Shown in pieces: positions 44,874 through 54,114 of a stretch of 64,000 nt of DNA (the first letter of the stretch is position 1; each line of letters begins with the position of its first letter). The DNA lies in NCBI GenBank assembly GCA_963666575.2, contig CAXXYG010000016.1:124001-188000 (forward strand), read 5' to 3'. The position numbers and the translations under genes were made by a program. Source of the stretch: JABMQB01 sp963666575. GTDB taxonomy: Bacteria; Bacteroidota; Bacteroidia; Bacteroidales; Prolixibacteraceae. The notes under the pieces are model-generated. The model did not search any database. It was given only the letters and a program-made list of their open reading frames with translations, and was not told the origin of the DNA.

Positions 44874-45962
44874 TTACACCAACCCCACTCCTTTTTTCAT
44901 TTTAACATCGGTTACAAACTGCCTGATTTGCTGTTCATCTTCCCTTTTGCAAATCATTAATGTATTATTCGATTCAACAACAATATAACCATCCAAGCCC
45001 TGCAACACAGCGATCTTATCATCAGGTAAATTAACGATACAATTCTGAGTATCGTAGGTTAAAATATTTTCGCCGTTTATCACATTCCCAACCTCATTTT
45101 TTTCTCTGTTTTCATAAAACGATCCCCAGGTACCCATGTCACTCCAACCAAAATCGGCAGTTAAAACAAATACATTTTTTGCTTTTTCCATAATCCCATA
45201 ATCAATCGAAATGCCTTTACATTCGGAATATGCTTTATTTATAAAAGGAACTTCATTTTCGGTATTATAGGCGTTTCCACCTTTTGCAAAAAGTACTGAA
45301 ACGTCGTTTAAATGTGTATCAAAAGCACTAAGTATTGAGGAAAGTGACCAGAGAAAAATACCTGAATTCCAGAAAAATTCACCACTGTCGACAAAAACCC
45401 TAGCCATTTCGCTATTGGGCTTTTCAGTGAATGTTTTTACTTTATACAAATTATCAAAATCGTTATATTCACTTTTTTTGCTCACCTGAATATAACCATA
45501 CCCAATTTCGGGGCGGCTTGGCTGAATTCCGAGGGTGAGTAAAGCATTATTATTTTCAACAAAATCAATCCCTTTTTCTATTTGGCTAATAAACTCCTCC
45601 TCCTTTAAAATGACATGGTCTGAAGGTGCAACAATCAAATTAGCATTTGGATTTATTGACTTAATTTTATAGGCAGCATAAGCAATACACGGAGCAGTAT
45701 TCCTGCGGAATGGTTCTAATAATACCTGCTCGGGTTTAAGTTGTGGTAATTGCTCCTGAACAAGCTCCTTATAAGTAACACTAGTTACTACATAAAAATT
45801 CTCGGCAGGTATAATTTTCGAAAAACGGTCGTAGGTTTGTTGTATAAATGTACGTCCTGTTCCTAATATATCTATAAATTGTTTTGGCAATAAAGTACGG
45901 CTTAATGGCCAGAAACGGCTTCCGATTCCACCAGCCATTATTACACAATAATTATTATTCAT
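44874..45962 (-). CDS. Mannose-1-phosphate guanylyltransferase, second copy
   Basis: A 362-residue paralogue of the protein at 2451, with CVIMAGGIGSRFWPLSRTLLPKQF at the N-terminus, FTEKPNSE, EFFWNSGIFLW and DFGWSDMGTWGS. It makes GDP-mannose for mannose- or fucose-containing glycans. Standing alone among envelope genes, it is more likely the housekeeping enzyme, while the copy at 2451 serves the sugar cluster. An exact minus-7 match, TATATTTG on the minus strand, lies at 45989-45996. Confidence 0.88.
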   Translation of the reverse strand: MNNNYCVIMAGGIGSRFWPLSRTLLPKQFIDILGTGRTFIQQTYDRFSKIIPAENFYVVTSVTYKELVQEQLPQLKPEQVLLEPFRRNTAPCIAYAAYKIKSINPNANLIVAPSDHVILKEEEFISQIEKGIDFVENNNALLTLGIQPSRPEIGYGYIQVSKKSEYNDFDNLYKVKTFTEKPNSEMARVFVDSGEFFWNSGIFLWSLSSILSAFDTHLNDVSVLFAKGGNAYNTENEVPFINKAYSECKGISIDYGIMEKAKNVFVLTADFGWSDMGTWGSFYENREKNEVGNVINGENILTYDTQNCIVNLPDDKIAVLQGLDGYIVVESNNTLMICKREDEQQIRQFVTDVKMKKGVGLV

Positions 45963-46229
45963 TGCTTGTTATTATTGGTGAGTATATTCAAATATATTTA
46001 ATTTTAACCAGAAACCGGAGCTTCTGCTCATGTTTAATCATAAAAACAAAGGTCAATAAAATATTTTTTTAGCATGATTAATGTTGTAATTTTATCAAAA
46101 ACACAAAAATTGATTTAATAGTATCTGTTTACATCACTTTTTTTAAAGTTAATAAACTGATTATTACTATTTGTTATCACAAGATACAGATTACACATGT
46201 TGCCATAAATATTATATAATTTTAATCGT

Positions 46230-46970
46230 ATGAATTTTTTCTTCAACGTTGGCCAATATTTTTTCATGCTCCGAAAGGTTTTTGCACGGCCCGAAAAACA
46301 TCGGATGTATGTCAGGCAACTATTCCTTGAAATAGAAAAACTGGGAGTTAATTCAGTGGGAATTGTAGTAATAATTTCGCTGTTTATGGGTGGTATTCTT
46401 ACCATTCAACTTGCTTACAATATGGTTAATCCGCTTTACCCTGATTACCTTGTAGGGCTGGGCAATCGTGATACATTAATGCTTGAATTTTCATCAACAA
46501 TTATGGCTTTAATAATGGCCGGAAAAATTGGTTCGAATATCACCTCGGAAATTGGCAGTATGAGGGTTACCGAACAAATCGATTCGTTAGAGATTATGGG
46601 TGTTAATTCTTCCAGTTATCTGATTCTGCCTAAAATTATTGCAGTAGTTTTTATTTTTCCATTCTTATATATCTTAAGTGTTTTTTGTGGATTAGTAGGA
46701 GGGTTAGTTACCGGACCAGCAGTGGGGCTCGTCACTGTTTCGACCTACCTCGATGGTATAACCTATTTATTTGAACCTTATTATGTCACCTTTTCAATTA
46801 TAAAATCACTGTTCTTTGGATTTCTTGTAGCATCTGTTCCAGCCTATTTTGGCTACTACGTAAAAGGAGGGGCACTTGAAGTTGGAAAAGCAAGTACAAA
46901 AGCCGTTGTTAATACAAATATCCTGATTTTACTTTTTGATTTTATTTTAACCAGACTTTTACTTACATGA
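46230..46970 (+). CDS. mlaE: MlaE-type ABC lipid transporter permease
   Basis: A 246-residue permease with five to six membrane segments. MAGKIGSNITSEIGSMRVTEQIDSLEIMG is the conserved signature loop of MlaE/YrbE/TGD1 permeases, which move phospholipids between inner and outer membranes. The stop overlaps the ATPase start by four bases. No MCE-domain (MlaD) gene is adjacent in this window; it must lie elsewhere if present. Preceded by a 267-base spacer with no feature I can name apart from the minus-strand minus-7 element. Confidence 0.88.
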   Translation: MNFFFNVGQYFFMLRKVFARPEKHRMYVRQLFLEIEKLGVNSVGIVVIISLFMGGILTIQLAYNMVNPLYPDYLVGLGNRDTLMLEFSSTIMALIMAGKIGSNITSEIGSMRVTEQIDSLEIMGVNSSSYLILPKIIAVVFIFPFLYILSVFCGLVGGLVTGPAVGLVTVSTYLDGITYLFEPYYVTFSIIKSLFFGFLVASVPAYFGYYVKGGALEVGKASTKAVVNTNILILLFDFILTRLLLT

Positions 46971-47665
46971 TCAAAACCGATAATATTTCAAAATCGTTCG
47001 AAAACAAGAATGTTTTAAAAGGCATTTCAACAATTTTCGCAAAAGGGCAAACCAACCTGATTATTGGGCAAAGTGGGTCGGGGAAAACAGTTTTGTTAAA
47101 GTGTATAATAGGATTACACGAAGTTGACAGCGGAAATATTTATTTCGACGACCGTGATTTAACAACTATGAATCAAAAAGACAGGAAACTGATGCGGCAG
47201 GAGATGGGGATGGTATTTCAAGGTGGTGCATTGTTCGATAGTATGACAGTTGAAGAAAATGTGCGATTCCCGCTTGATATGTTTACCAACCAAACAGCAG
47301 GTGAAAAAGCGAACCGTGTAAAATTCTGCCTCGATCATGTTAACATTAAAGATGCTAACAAGCTTTTCCCATCCGAAATTAGCGGCGGTATGCAGAAACG
47401 TGTAGCCATAGCCCGCGCTATTGCTCTTAATCCAAAATATCTTTTTTGCGATGAACCTAACTCAGGGCTAGACCCTGAAACAGCAACCCGAATTGATAAA
47501 TTAATTCAAGAGATCACCAAAGAATTTAATATCACCACCATTATTAATACACACGATATGAATTCGGTGATCGAAATTGGGGAGAAAATTCTATTTATAA
47601 GTGATGGTGAAAATGCTGGGAAGGAAACAAAGAGCAAATCCTCAAAACAGATAATAAAAAGATGA
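46967..47665 (+). CDS. mlaF: MlaF-type ABC transporter ATPase
   Basis: A 232-residue ATPase with GQSGSGKTVLLK (Walker A), QGGALFDSMTVEENV (Q-loop, typical for MlaF), ISGGMQKRVAIARA (signature), LFCDEPNSGLDPETA (Walker B) and NTHDMNSV (H-loop). It pairs with the overlapping permease gene as the energy unit of a phospholipid transporter. The usual C-terminal extension that reaches into the neighbour subunit is short. Confidence 0.9.
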   Translation: MIKTDNISKSFENKNVLKGISTIFAKGQTNLIIGQSGSGKTVLLKCIIGLHEVDSGNIYFDDRDLTTMNQKDRKLMRQEMGMVFQGGALFDSMTVEENVRFPLDMFTNQTAGEKANRVKFCLDHVNIKDANKLFPSEISGGMQKRVAIARAIALNPKYLFCDEPNSGLDPETATRIDKLIQEITKEFNITTIINTHDMNSVIEIGEKILFISDGENAGKETKSKSSKQIIKR

Positions 47666-47778
47666 ATGATTTTATTTTCGCCAATAAAATGTATGCCCAA
47701 TTTAAACAAAATAGTTAAACCTATCTTTCTCTTACGTTACATATGTTCTTTTGATAAGAATTTATATATTTTTAATGA

Positions 47779-48627
47779 ATGAATTATAAATGCCTTATCT
47801 GCCAAATCAAAGGGCTTGAAAATCGAATAGAAAAATTTCAAATCCCCAATAAAAAAAGAGATGACTTAGTCGCTCAAATTATCTCATATTTATCAGAGGT
47901 TAACTTTAGTAAAAGCTATTCGCCTGAAATAACCCAACATGTTGTTTCCTTATTACAGGAACATTCACCTACCTCAGATCCCTATCAGTCTGAAAAAGAT
48001 GAAAGTAATAATTACCTACTTGGAAAATACAGCGATTTTAAACAACAAATTGCCGATTCATCCAATTCATTTGATACAGCTTTGCGTTTAGCAATTGCCG
48101 GCAATATTATTGATTTTGGGCCCAATCGTAATTTTAATGTCGACGATACAATTAATGAAGTTTTGTCAGGCGATTTTAAAATTGACCACTCAAAAGAACT
48201 AAGGCAAAAAATTTCTGAAGCCAATTCAATACTTTACCTGGCTGATAATTGTGGTGAAATTGTTCTTGATAAATTATTTCTCGAAACAATAAATCACAAA
48301 AATGTTACAGTTGTTGTGCGCGATAAGGTTATATTGAACGATGCAACCTTAAAAGAAGCCAAAGAAACAGGGGTTGATAAAATAGCAAAAGTTATTTCAA
48401 ATGGCGATAATTCTCCTTCAACATTACTTCACCGAACCAGCCAAAAGTTTAACCAATTATTTGAAACATCCGACCTAATAATTTCAAAAGGCATGGGTAA
48501 TTTTGAAGGATTAATGGACCTTAAAGACCCACGCATTTTTTTTCTGTTTATGGTTAAATGCCATATTATTGGCGAAAAAATTGATGCATCTGAAGGAGAT
48601 TTTGTAGTTAAAAACGCCGCCTCCTAA
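47779..48627 (+). CDS. DUF89 (ARMT1-like) metal-dependent phosphatase-type protein
   Basis: A 282-residue protein of the DUF89 family. LYLADNCGEIVLDKLFLE with the conserved DNxGE motif, VVRDKVILNDAT and ISKGMGNFEGLMDL (GxGN motif) mark the metal and phosphate site. A CLIC cysteine pair lies at the N-terminus. Family members act as damage-control phosphatases on sugar phosphates or phosphopantetheine-type compounds. It is convergent with porX, overlapping by four bases. Exact substrate unknown. Confidence 0.8.
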   Translation: MNYKCLICQIKGLENRIEKFQIPNKKRDDLVAQIISYLSEVNFSKSYSPEITQHVVSLLQEHSPTSDPYQSEKDESNNYLLGKYSDFKQQIADSSNSFDTALRLAIAGNIIDFGPNRNFNVDDTINEVLSGDFKIDHSKELRQKISEANSILYLADNCGEIVLDKLFLETINHKNVTVVVRDKVILNDATLKEAKETGVDKIAKVISNGDNSPSTLLHRTSQKFNQLFETSDLIISKGMGNFEGLMDLKDPRIFFLFMVKCHIIGEKIDASEGDFVVKNAAS

Positions 48628-50180
48628 ATTTTAGGGCTTAGTGTTACCACCGGAATCATAATTTCTTCCATGGATATTCCTCCATGCTGAAAGGTATTTT
48701 TAAAATAGTTAGCGTAATAATTATAATCATTGGGGTAAACAAAAAAATCGGTATTCTGAGCAAAAATATAAGAAGTACTCATATTCCTGATAGGCAAATA
48801 AACATCCTTTGGATTTTTCACCTCAAACACCTGTTTGGCTTTATAATTTAAGTTCCGTCCTAACTTATACCGAAGGTTTGTATTGGTATTGCGTTCACCA
48901 ATTACACGCACTGCGTTATTTACTTTTATAGTTCCATGGTCGGTGGTAATAATCAACCTGATATCATTTTCGGCCAGTGATTTTAATAAATCCAGTAAAA
49001 AAGAATTATTAAACCAGCTAAGAGTAAGCGACCGGTACGCTTTTTCATCGTTTGCCAACTCCCTGATCATGTCCATTTCGGTACGCGCATGCGACAGCAT
49101 ATCCACAAAATTAACCACCATTACCGACAAATCGCTTTCAACAATATTTTTAAGGTTTTCAACAACCTTTTTCCCCGATTTTAAATTGGCAATTTTATCG
49201 TAAAACAAACTCTCCTTACGCCGCGTCCGCTCCATTTGTTTTTCGAGCAATTCTTTTTCATGTTGATTTTTTGAGCCTTCACTATCATCATGGTCCCAAA
49301 GCTGAGGGTAAAGTTTTTCAATTTCGGAAGGCATTAAACCGGCAAACATTGCATTTCGGGCATACATGGTCGCTGTTGGCAATATGCTATAATACATCTC
49401 CTCTTCGTCGGTATTGTAGAATTGATTAATAATTGGGCTTAAAATTCGCCATTGGTCAAACCTCAAATTATCAATTACCAATACAAATACTTTTTTCCCC
49501 TTGTCAAGAAGAGGAAACACCTTTTGCTTAAAAATATCAGGCGACATTAATGGCCGTTCACCTATTTCTTTTCCAAACCAAGCTTTATAATTATCTTTAA
49601 TAAACCTTGAAAATCCATTATTGGCATCGCTTTTTTGCATAATAAGTACTTCATCCATTGCTGAATCGTCGGAGCTGCTAAGTTCCAATTCCCAATGAAT
49701 CAATTTCTTGTATATGTCAGCCCAATCTTTATAATCCAGCCTTTCATTCAGCCGCATGCCAATTTGCGAAAACTGGGTTTGGTAAGCCGATGTTGTTTGC
49801 TGTGTAACTAACCGTTTCTGGTCAATATTTTTTTTAAGCGATAATAATATTTGTTTGGGGTTAACAGGTTTTATTAGGTAATCGGCAATTTTTGAGCCAA
49901 TAGCTTCGTCCATTATATTCTCTTCCTCACTTTTGGTAATCATTACCACAGGAATATTGGAATCAACAATTTTTATTTCGCTTAGTGTTTCCAAGCCACT
50001 TAAACCAGGCATGTTTTCATCCAGGAAAATAATATCAAAATGGCTTTCTTTTACCAATTCAATTGCATCAGTTCCATTGTTGGCTGTTTCAACTTCGTAT
50101 CCTTTTTCTTCTAAAAAAATGACATGGGCGCGTAACAAATCAATTTCATCGTCAACCCAAAGTATTTTTACTTTTCTCAT
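48624..50180 (-). CDS. porX: PorX: response regulator with PglZ phosphodiesterase domain (type IX secretion)
   Basis: A 518-residue two-domain regulator. Residues 1-120 are a receiver domain with acidic residues D10-D11 and phosphoacceptor D54 (IIFLDENMPG). A helical linker follows, then from about 210 a PglZ/alkaline-phosphatase-type domain (VFVLVIDNLRFDQW, SILPTATMYARNAMFAGL, TTDHGT), which binds zinc in characterised PorX and cleaves nucleotide messengers. PorX controls type IX secretion together with PorY. Here it is next to porW, its reported functional neighbour in the secretion system. Length and domain order match the family. Confidence 0.93.
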   Translation of the reverse strand: MRKVKILWVDDEIDLLRAHVIFLEEKGYEVETANNGTDAIELVKESHFDIIFLDENMPGLSGLETLSEIKIVDSNIPVVMITKSEEENIMDEAIGSKIADYLIKPVNPKQILLSLKKNIDQKRLVTQQTTSAYQTQFSQIGMRLNERLDYKDWADIYKKLIHWELELSSSDDSAMDEVLIMQKSDANNGFSRFIKDNYKAWFGKEIGERPLMSPDIFKQKVFPLLDKGKKVFVLVIDNLRFDQWRILSPIINQFYNTDEEEMYYSILPTATMYARNAMFAGLMPSEIEKLYPQLWDHDDSEGSKNQHEKELLEKQMERTRRKESLFYDKIANLKSGKKVVENLKNIVESDLSVMVVNFVDMLSHARTEMDMIRELANDEKAYRSLTLSWFNNSFLLDLLKSLAENDIRLIITTDHGTIKVNNAVRVIGERNTNTNLRYKLGRNLNYKAKQVFEVKNPKDVYLPIRNMSTSYIFAQNTDFFVYPNDYNYYANYFKNTFQHGGISMEEIMIPVVTLSPKI

Positions 50181-50264
50181 ATAATTCTAAGGTATAATTT
50201 GCATTACTTATTACAACACAAATAGTTTCGAATAAGTATGCCATTAACAAAGTTTAACCACTTT

Positions 50265-53200
50265 TTATTGGCCCAGGTAAACCCGTTTGTAAAAATCCAT
50301 GTATTCGGTAATATTTTTCTCCTGCAGGAAGGTATCAAAATTTTCTTCTGAGATAAGGAAATTCCGATAATTTGCATCGCCAATAGGTTCAAAAAGACTT
50401 CGATTCCGCACAAATTGCCTAAAATATTGTAGTGCACTAACATCATCGGGCAACCCCGAAATACGAACAATCGACCGTAAATCATCCATTGGCTGTTCTG
50501 AAATATCCATTGGTGTTCCGGCAAACGAGGCAGCATTATATTCATTAATTCCTTTAATAAAAGCAGGAGTATCAATTCCTTCGGAAGGAATTACCAAAAC
50601 AAAATAATGTGGTTTTTTAATCTCTGAATTATAAGGGCTACTTATTTCTTCAGCCTCTTCAGGAACTTTTAGTAATTCTTCAGGTTTTTGTTCGGGTTCA
50701 GCAACCTGAGTATTTGGAGTATTTGTTACGGGCGCAGCAATCCTATTTGGATCAGCTTGTAAATATTTCCCTCTGAAAAAATCCATGTACTCGTCAATTT
50801 TACCATTCTCCATCAACCGCAACACATTTTCGTCGGTTGCCAAAAAGTTGCGATAACTAATCTGCCCCAGATTTTCAAATAATGGGCGATTCATTATAAC
50901 CCTCCTGAAATACGACATTCCTTCAACAAAGCCAGGAATTCCTTTTATAACTATCAACTGATATCCATCAACGGGTTTAATTTGCAAAGCCAATCCCCAG
51001 GTTCTAAACTCAGCCCTGTTAAATGCCGCAAACTGTGTTAAAGTTTGCCTCACCGATATTTTTTCGTCCTTAACTGCTAAAACAAAACTCTGAAGTGTAT
51101 CAATATTATTATCAAACGTTCCTAAATTCTGATCGGCAGTAACCATTACAAAAGTACCACGCTCTTCCAGTTTTTCCTCTTCTTCTTTTGCTTTTGCCAT
51201 CATCTCTTCAGGCGATAAATAGTCACTTTCATCAAAATCGGAACCAATAAAACGGCTGTAATTTTTAACAAAATAACGTAAATAATCACTTAACGATTTA
51301 TCGGCTAAAATAGCCCTGTAATTTGTCGATGAAGCAACTATGTTAATATAATCGACACCTGCAAGAGAGTTAAAAACTTCCTTTTGCCTGATTATCGAAC
51401 GGAAATAAATAAGGCTATTATCTTTGTTCGAAAGAGCCCTCACTATTAATAAAGCCGTTTTCCCATCGAGGTTTTCAGTCTCTATGTCAAAATCAATTTT
51501 TGTATAATGGTCGATATTATAATTAGCAATATCGAACTTCAACCGGTTAATATCAACATCTGAAGTCCGAGGGTAGGCAATCACAAAATAATGAAGTAAG
51601 TCATCGTCGTAAGCAAATTTCCCACCAAACTCATCGTTCTCATTTTGATTCCCCGGTAATAACTCCTCGTTCTGAATCTGATCATTTAAGTATCCTATTT
51701 CAACCAATTTCTGATAATCGGCTAACGTACTATCTTCAATCAGCGATAAAATATCCTGTGCCAAAACTGCAGTTTCTTCTTTTGGATACTTTTCGACATA
51801 CCCTTTTAATAACGATTCAAATTCAACCATCTCCGACTGTGTCCCCAATGCAATTGTCCTGAAAAAGTCAATTTTAGGAATGATACTGCTATCGGGCTCT
51901 AGTTCATTCATCTGCCCAGTTAAACTAATAACCTCGGGATATTTGCCGGCCTTATACTGATTAAAGGTAAACTGATACAATCTGTTCAGGCTATCCTTTT
52001 GAGCTTCGAGGTCGATAAAAAAGTTTGGATTTAATAAGTATTTGGCATATTTACTATCAGGGAATCCGTTTATGATGCGCCCTCTGTAAAGATTCGACTT
52101 TTCACCGTTACTCATCAATTCATACAGGTCGTATAAGTCAAAATAAGTCGATAAGGTATAAATACTTTGAGGGTACCTTTCAATTAGTTCTTCGAACGAT
52201 TCGGCCGATCTATCATAGTTATTAAACTCTGATTTAAAAATTCGTCCGGCATTGTAAAGTGCCTCCATAATTCTTTCATGCGAGGCATTCATTAACGAAT
52301 CAGTTAACGGAATATCCTGTGTGTAAAACTCCCTTTTCAGCGGATCTTCCACTCGCACTACAATATTGGTTGAGTCCAACAATTCATCAAACTCATCAAA
52401 TTCATCAATCGATAACGAACGCTTATCACTTCTCCGCCAATCATCTTCAAGTTTTCGCCTTCCCCATCGTTGTTGGAATTGCACTTTCCCAAAAGAAACA
52501 GTTTGTGGATTATAGAAATACCACCCGGCACCGGCTTGATTCTGCCCTAATCCTAACCTGTTTTCGTTTGCCCTGTAAAAACTACTATTTCCGCTACGCC
52601 CTTGCATGGCCAAACTTTCTTGCTGCCTTAATTTTTCCTGTTCTGTACTAATCAACTCATCAATAAAAGCATTTAAATCTGCCTCATCCATTTGGGCCAG
52701 GTTTTGCAAACTATCTTCCCGCTCAACCATAAAAAGGTTTTCAACCAATTGAGTCAGGCTATTGTACCTGATAGATATCCCATCAAAATTTGGATAGGTT
52801 TCATCAATTACAATCATCGCGCTGTCATAATAGGCTTGAGAATTGCGGTATTCTAAATCTTCAAAAAACAGCTCTCCTAAAGTAATGGCCGATTTTGCAA
52901 GTTGAAATGAGTTGGTAATACTTGCAGAAACCGATTCTTTGTAATTATCAATTGCTAAATCGCGGTTGCCTTCTTTAAATATAATGTTTGCCAGAGCGTA
53001 ATAAATCTGATCTTTGAACTCCAGATTTTTTTTATCCTTCAACATTTTACGAAGCTCCTTTTTGAGCTTTTCCATATCACCACCATCCGCAAACGCACCA
53101 ATAGCATTAATTTTAGCATTAAAAGCCATTTTATAGGGCGCATTCATTTTCGAAACTTCCTTATATGTTGTTGATGCCAAAGCAGAATTGCCAGTTTGTT

Positions 53201-53960
53201 GGTAAAGTTGAGCTAAAATATATTTCAGCCGTACTTTTTGTTTCTTCCAGAATGTTTTTTGAATGGCAATATCCAAAAACTTGATAGCCTCCAGGTAATC
53301 ATTTGATTTCATGTATAAATCTGCAGTAACAACAGCCAGGTCTTTTTCCAATTTCCGGGGGAAATTCTCATCAGCCTGAAGAGACTGGATCAATTCAGTA
53401 GCTTCGATATACCTTTCTAATTCGATATAACTCCGGACAAGCCAGATTTCGGCTTCATATCTTGTCGTTTCTTCAGGAAATTTCCGGGTTATATACGAAA
53501 AATTGTCGATTGCAGTAATAAAATTATCCTGATAAAAATAACCTTTGCCCATTAATAAGTAGGCATCGTCGATCCAATTATTAAATTCTTCTTTGCTGGC
53601 GAACTCCTGATATCGGCGTGTCCTTTTTTTTCGACGTTTTGGTTTCGCAGTTATAGAGTGTAATTTTATGAGCTTCGAGGCTTTTAAAATTACATTTTCC
53701 ATGTCCGATTTTGCTGTTCGGCTAGCGGTAGGATCACTGTCTTTAAATATGGGCAGAATACGTGTAAAATCATCTTCCACAGCATTTTCTATGCGCAACT
53801 TACCTGCCTTTAGACTCTCGTTTCCATTAAAATAAACATTGTAGTGCGAGTTCACATTATGAAACGCACGCGACATCCTGGTGTTCTTTTTGGTAGAACA
53901 TCCAGATATCAGGCTAACCAATAAAAAAAAGATTATTGTATGTAAAATTGTTTTCTTCAA
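50265..53960 (-). CDS. porW: PorW/SprE-type TPR lipoprotein (type IX secretion, gliding)
   Basis: A lipoprotein of about 1231 residues. I start at TTG 53960: it follows AAAAGGA closely and gives MKKTILHTIIFFLLVSLISGC, an ideal lipoprotein signal; the longer frame from TTG 53996 would begin inside a promoter-like element. SRAFHNVNSHYNVYFNGNESLK after the cysteine is the PorW/SprE hallmark. Many tetratricopeptide helices cover residues about 120-800. The C-terminal third contains three diverged units of about 110-130 residues, each with a pattern like YFR.I..R..F.. then YRNFLA, and EYMDF...Y at the end. PorW tethers and energises the type IX complex at the outer membrane. PorX is encoded 84 bases downstream on the same strand. 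Confidence 0.88.
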   Translation of the reverse strand: MKKTILHTIIFFLLVSLISGCSTKKNTRMSRAFHNVNSHYNVYFNGNESLKAGKLRIENAVEDDFTRILPIFKDSDPTASRTAKSDMENVILKASKLIKLHSITAKPKRRKKRTRRYQEFASKEEFNNWIDDAYLLMGKGYFYQDNFITAIDNFSYITRKFPEETTRYEAEIWLVRSYIELERYIEATELIQSLQADENFPRKLEKDLAVVTADLYMKSNDYLEAIKFLDIAIQKTFWKKQKVRLKYILAQLYQQTGNSALASTTYKEVSKMNAPYKMAFNAKINAIGAFADGGDMEKLKKELRKMLKDKKNLEFKDQIYYALANIIFKEGNRDLAIDNYKESVSASITNSFQLAKSAITLGELFFEDLEYRNSQAYYDSAMIVIDETYPNFDGISIRYNSLTQLVENLFMVEREDSLQNLAQMDEADLNAFIDELISTEQEKLRQQESLAMQGRSGNSSFYRANENRLGLGQNQAGAGWYFYNPQTVSFGKVQFQQRWGRRKLEDDWRRSDKRSLSIDEFDEFDELLDSTNIVVRVEDPLKREFYTQDIPLTDSLMNASHERIMEALYNAGRIFKSEFNNYDRSAESFEELIERYPQSIYTLSTYFDLYDLYELMSNGEKSNLYRGRIINGFPDSKYAKYLLNPNFFIDLEAQKDSLNRLYQFTFNQYKAGKYPEVISLTGQMNELEPDSSIIPKIDFFRTIALGTQSEMVEFESLLKGYVEKYPKEETAVLAQDILSLIEDSTLADYQKLVEIGYLNDQIQNEELLPGNQNENDEFGGKFAYDDDLLHYFVIAYPRTSDVDINRLKFDIANYNIDHYTKIDFDIETENLDGKTALLIVRALSNKDNSLIYFRSIIRQKEVFNSLAGVDYINIVASSTNYRAILADKSLSDYLRYFVKNYSRFIGSDFDESDYLSPEEMMAKAKEEEEKLEERGTFVMVTADQNLGTFDNNIDTLQSFVLAVKDEKISVRQTLTQFAAFNRAEFRTWGLALQIKPVDGYQLIVIKGIPGFVEGMSYFRRVIMNRPLFENLGQISYRNFLATDENVLRLMENGKIDEYMDFFRGKYLQADPNRIAAPVTNTPNTQVAEPEQKPEELLKVPEEAEEISSPYNSEIKKPHYFVLVIPSEGIDTPAFIKGINEYNAASFAGTPMDISEQPMDDLRSIVRISGLPDDVSALQYFRQFVRNRSLFEPIGDANYRNFLISEENFDTFLQEKNITEYMDFYKRVYLGQ

Positions 53961-53993
53961 AAAAATCCTTTTAAATAACTGTAGGATTAAACT

Positions 53994-54001
53994 CAAATTT
54001 A
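53994..54001 (-). promoter_or_regulatory. Minus-7 element of porW
   Basis: On the minus strand this reads TAAATTTG, an exact TAnnTTTG match; the minus-33 region is poor (the nearest TTG is at 16 bases). It overlaps the earliest possible start codon at 53996, which supports the later start at 53960. Confidence 0.4.
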
Positions 54002-54114
54002 TTAAATATATTGCCTACAACTCTACTGTTTTTCGGTCAAATTTGAGCAGTACAATAATACAAAACTTTCAACAGAATTCTGAATTCAAAAAATGAAATA
54101 GCACAAATGGATGC

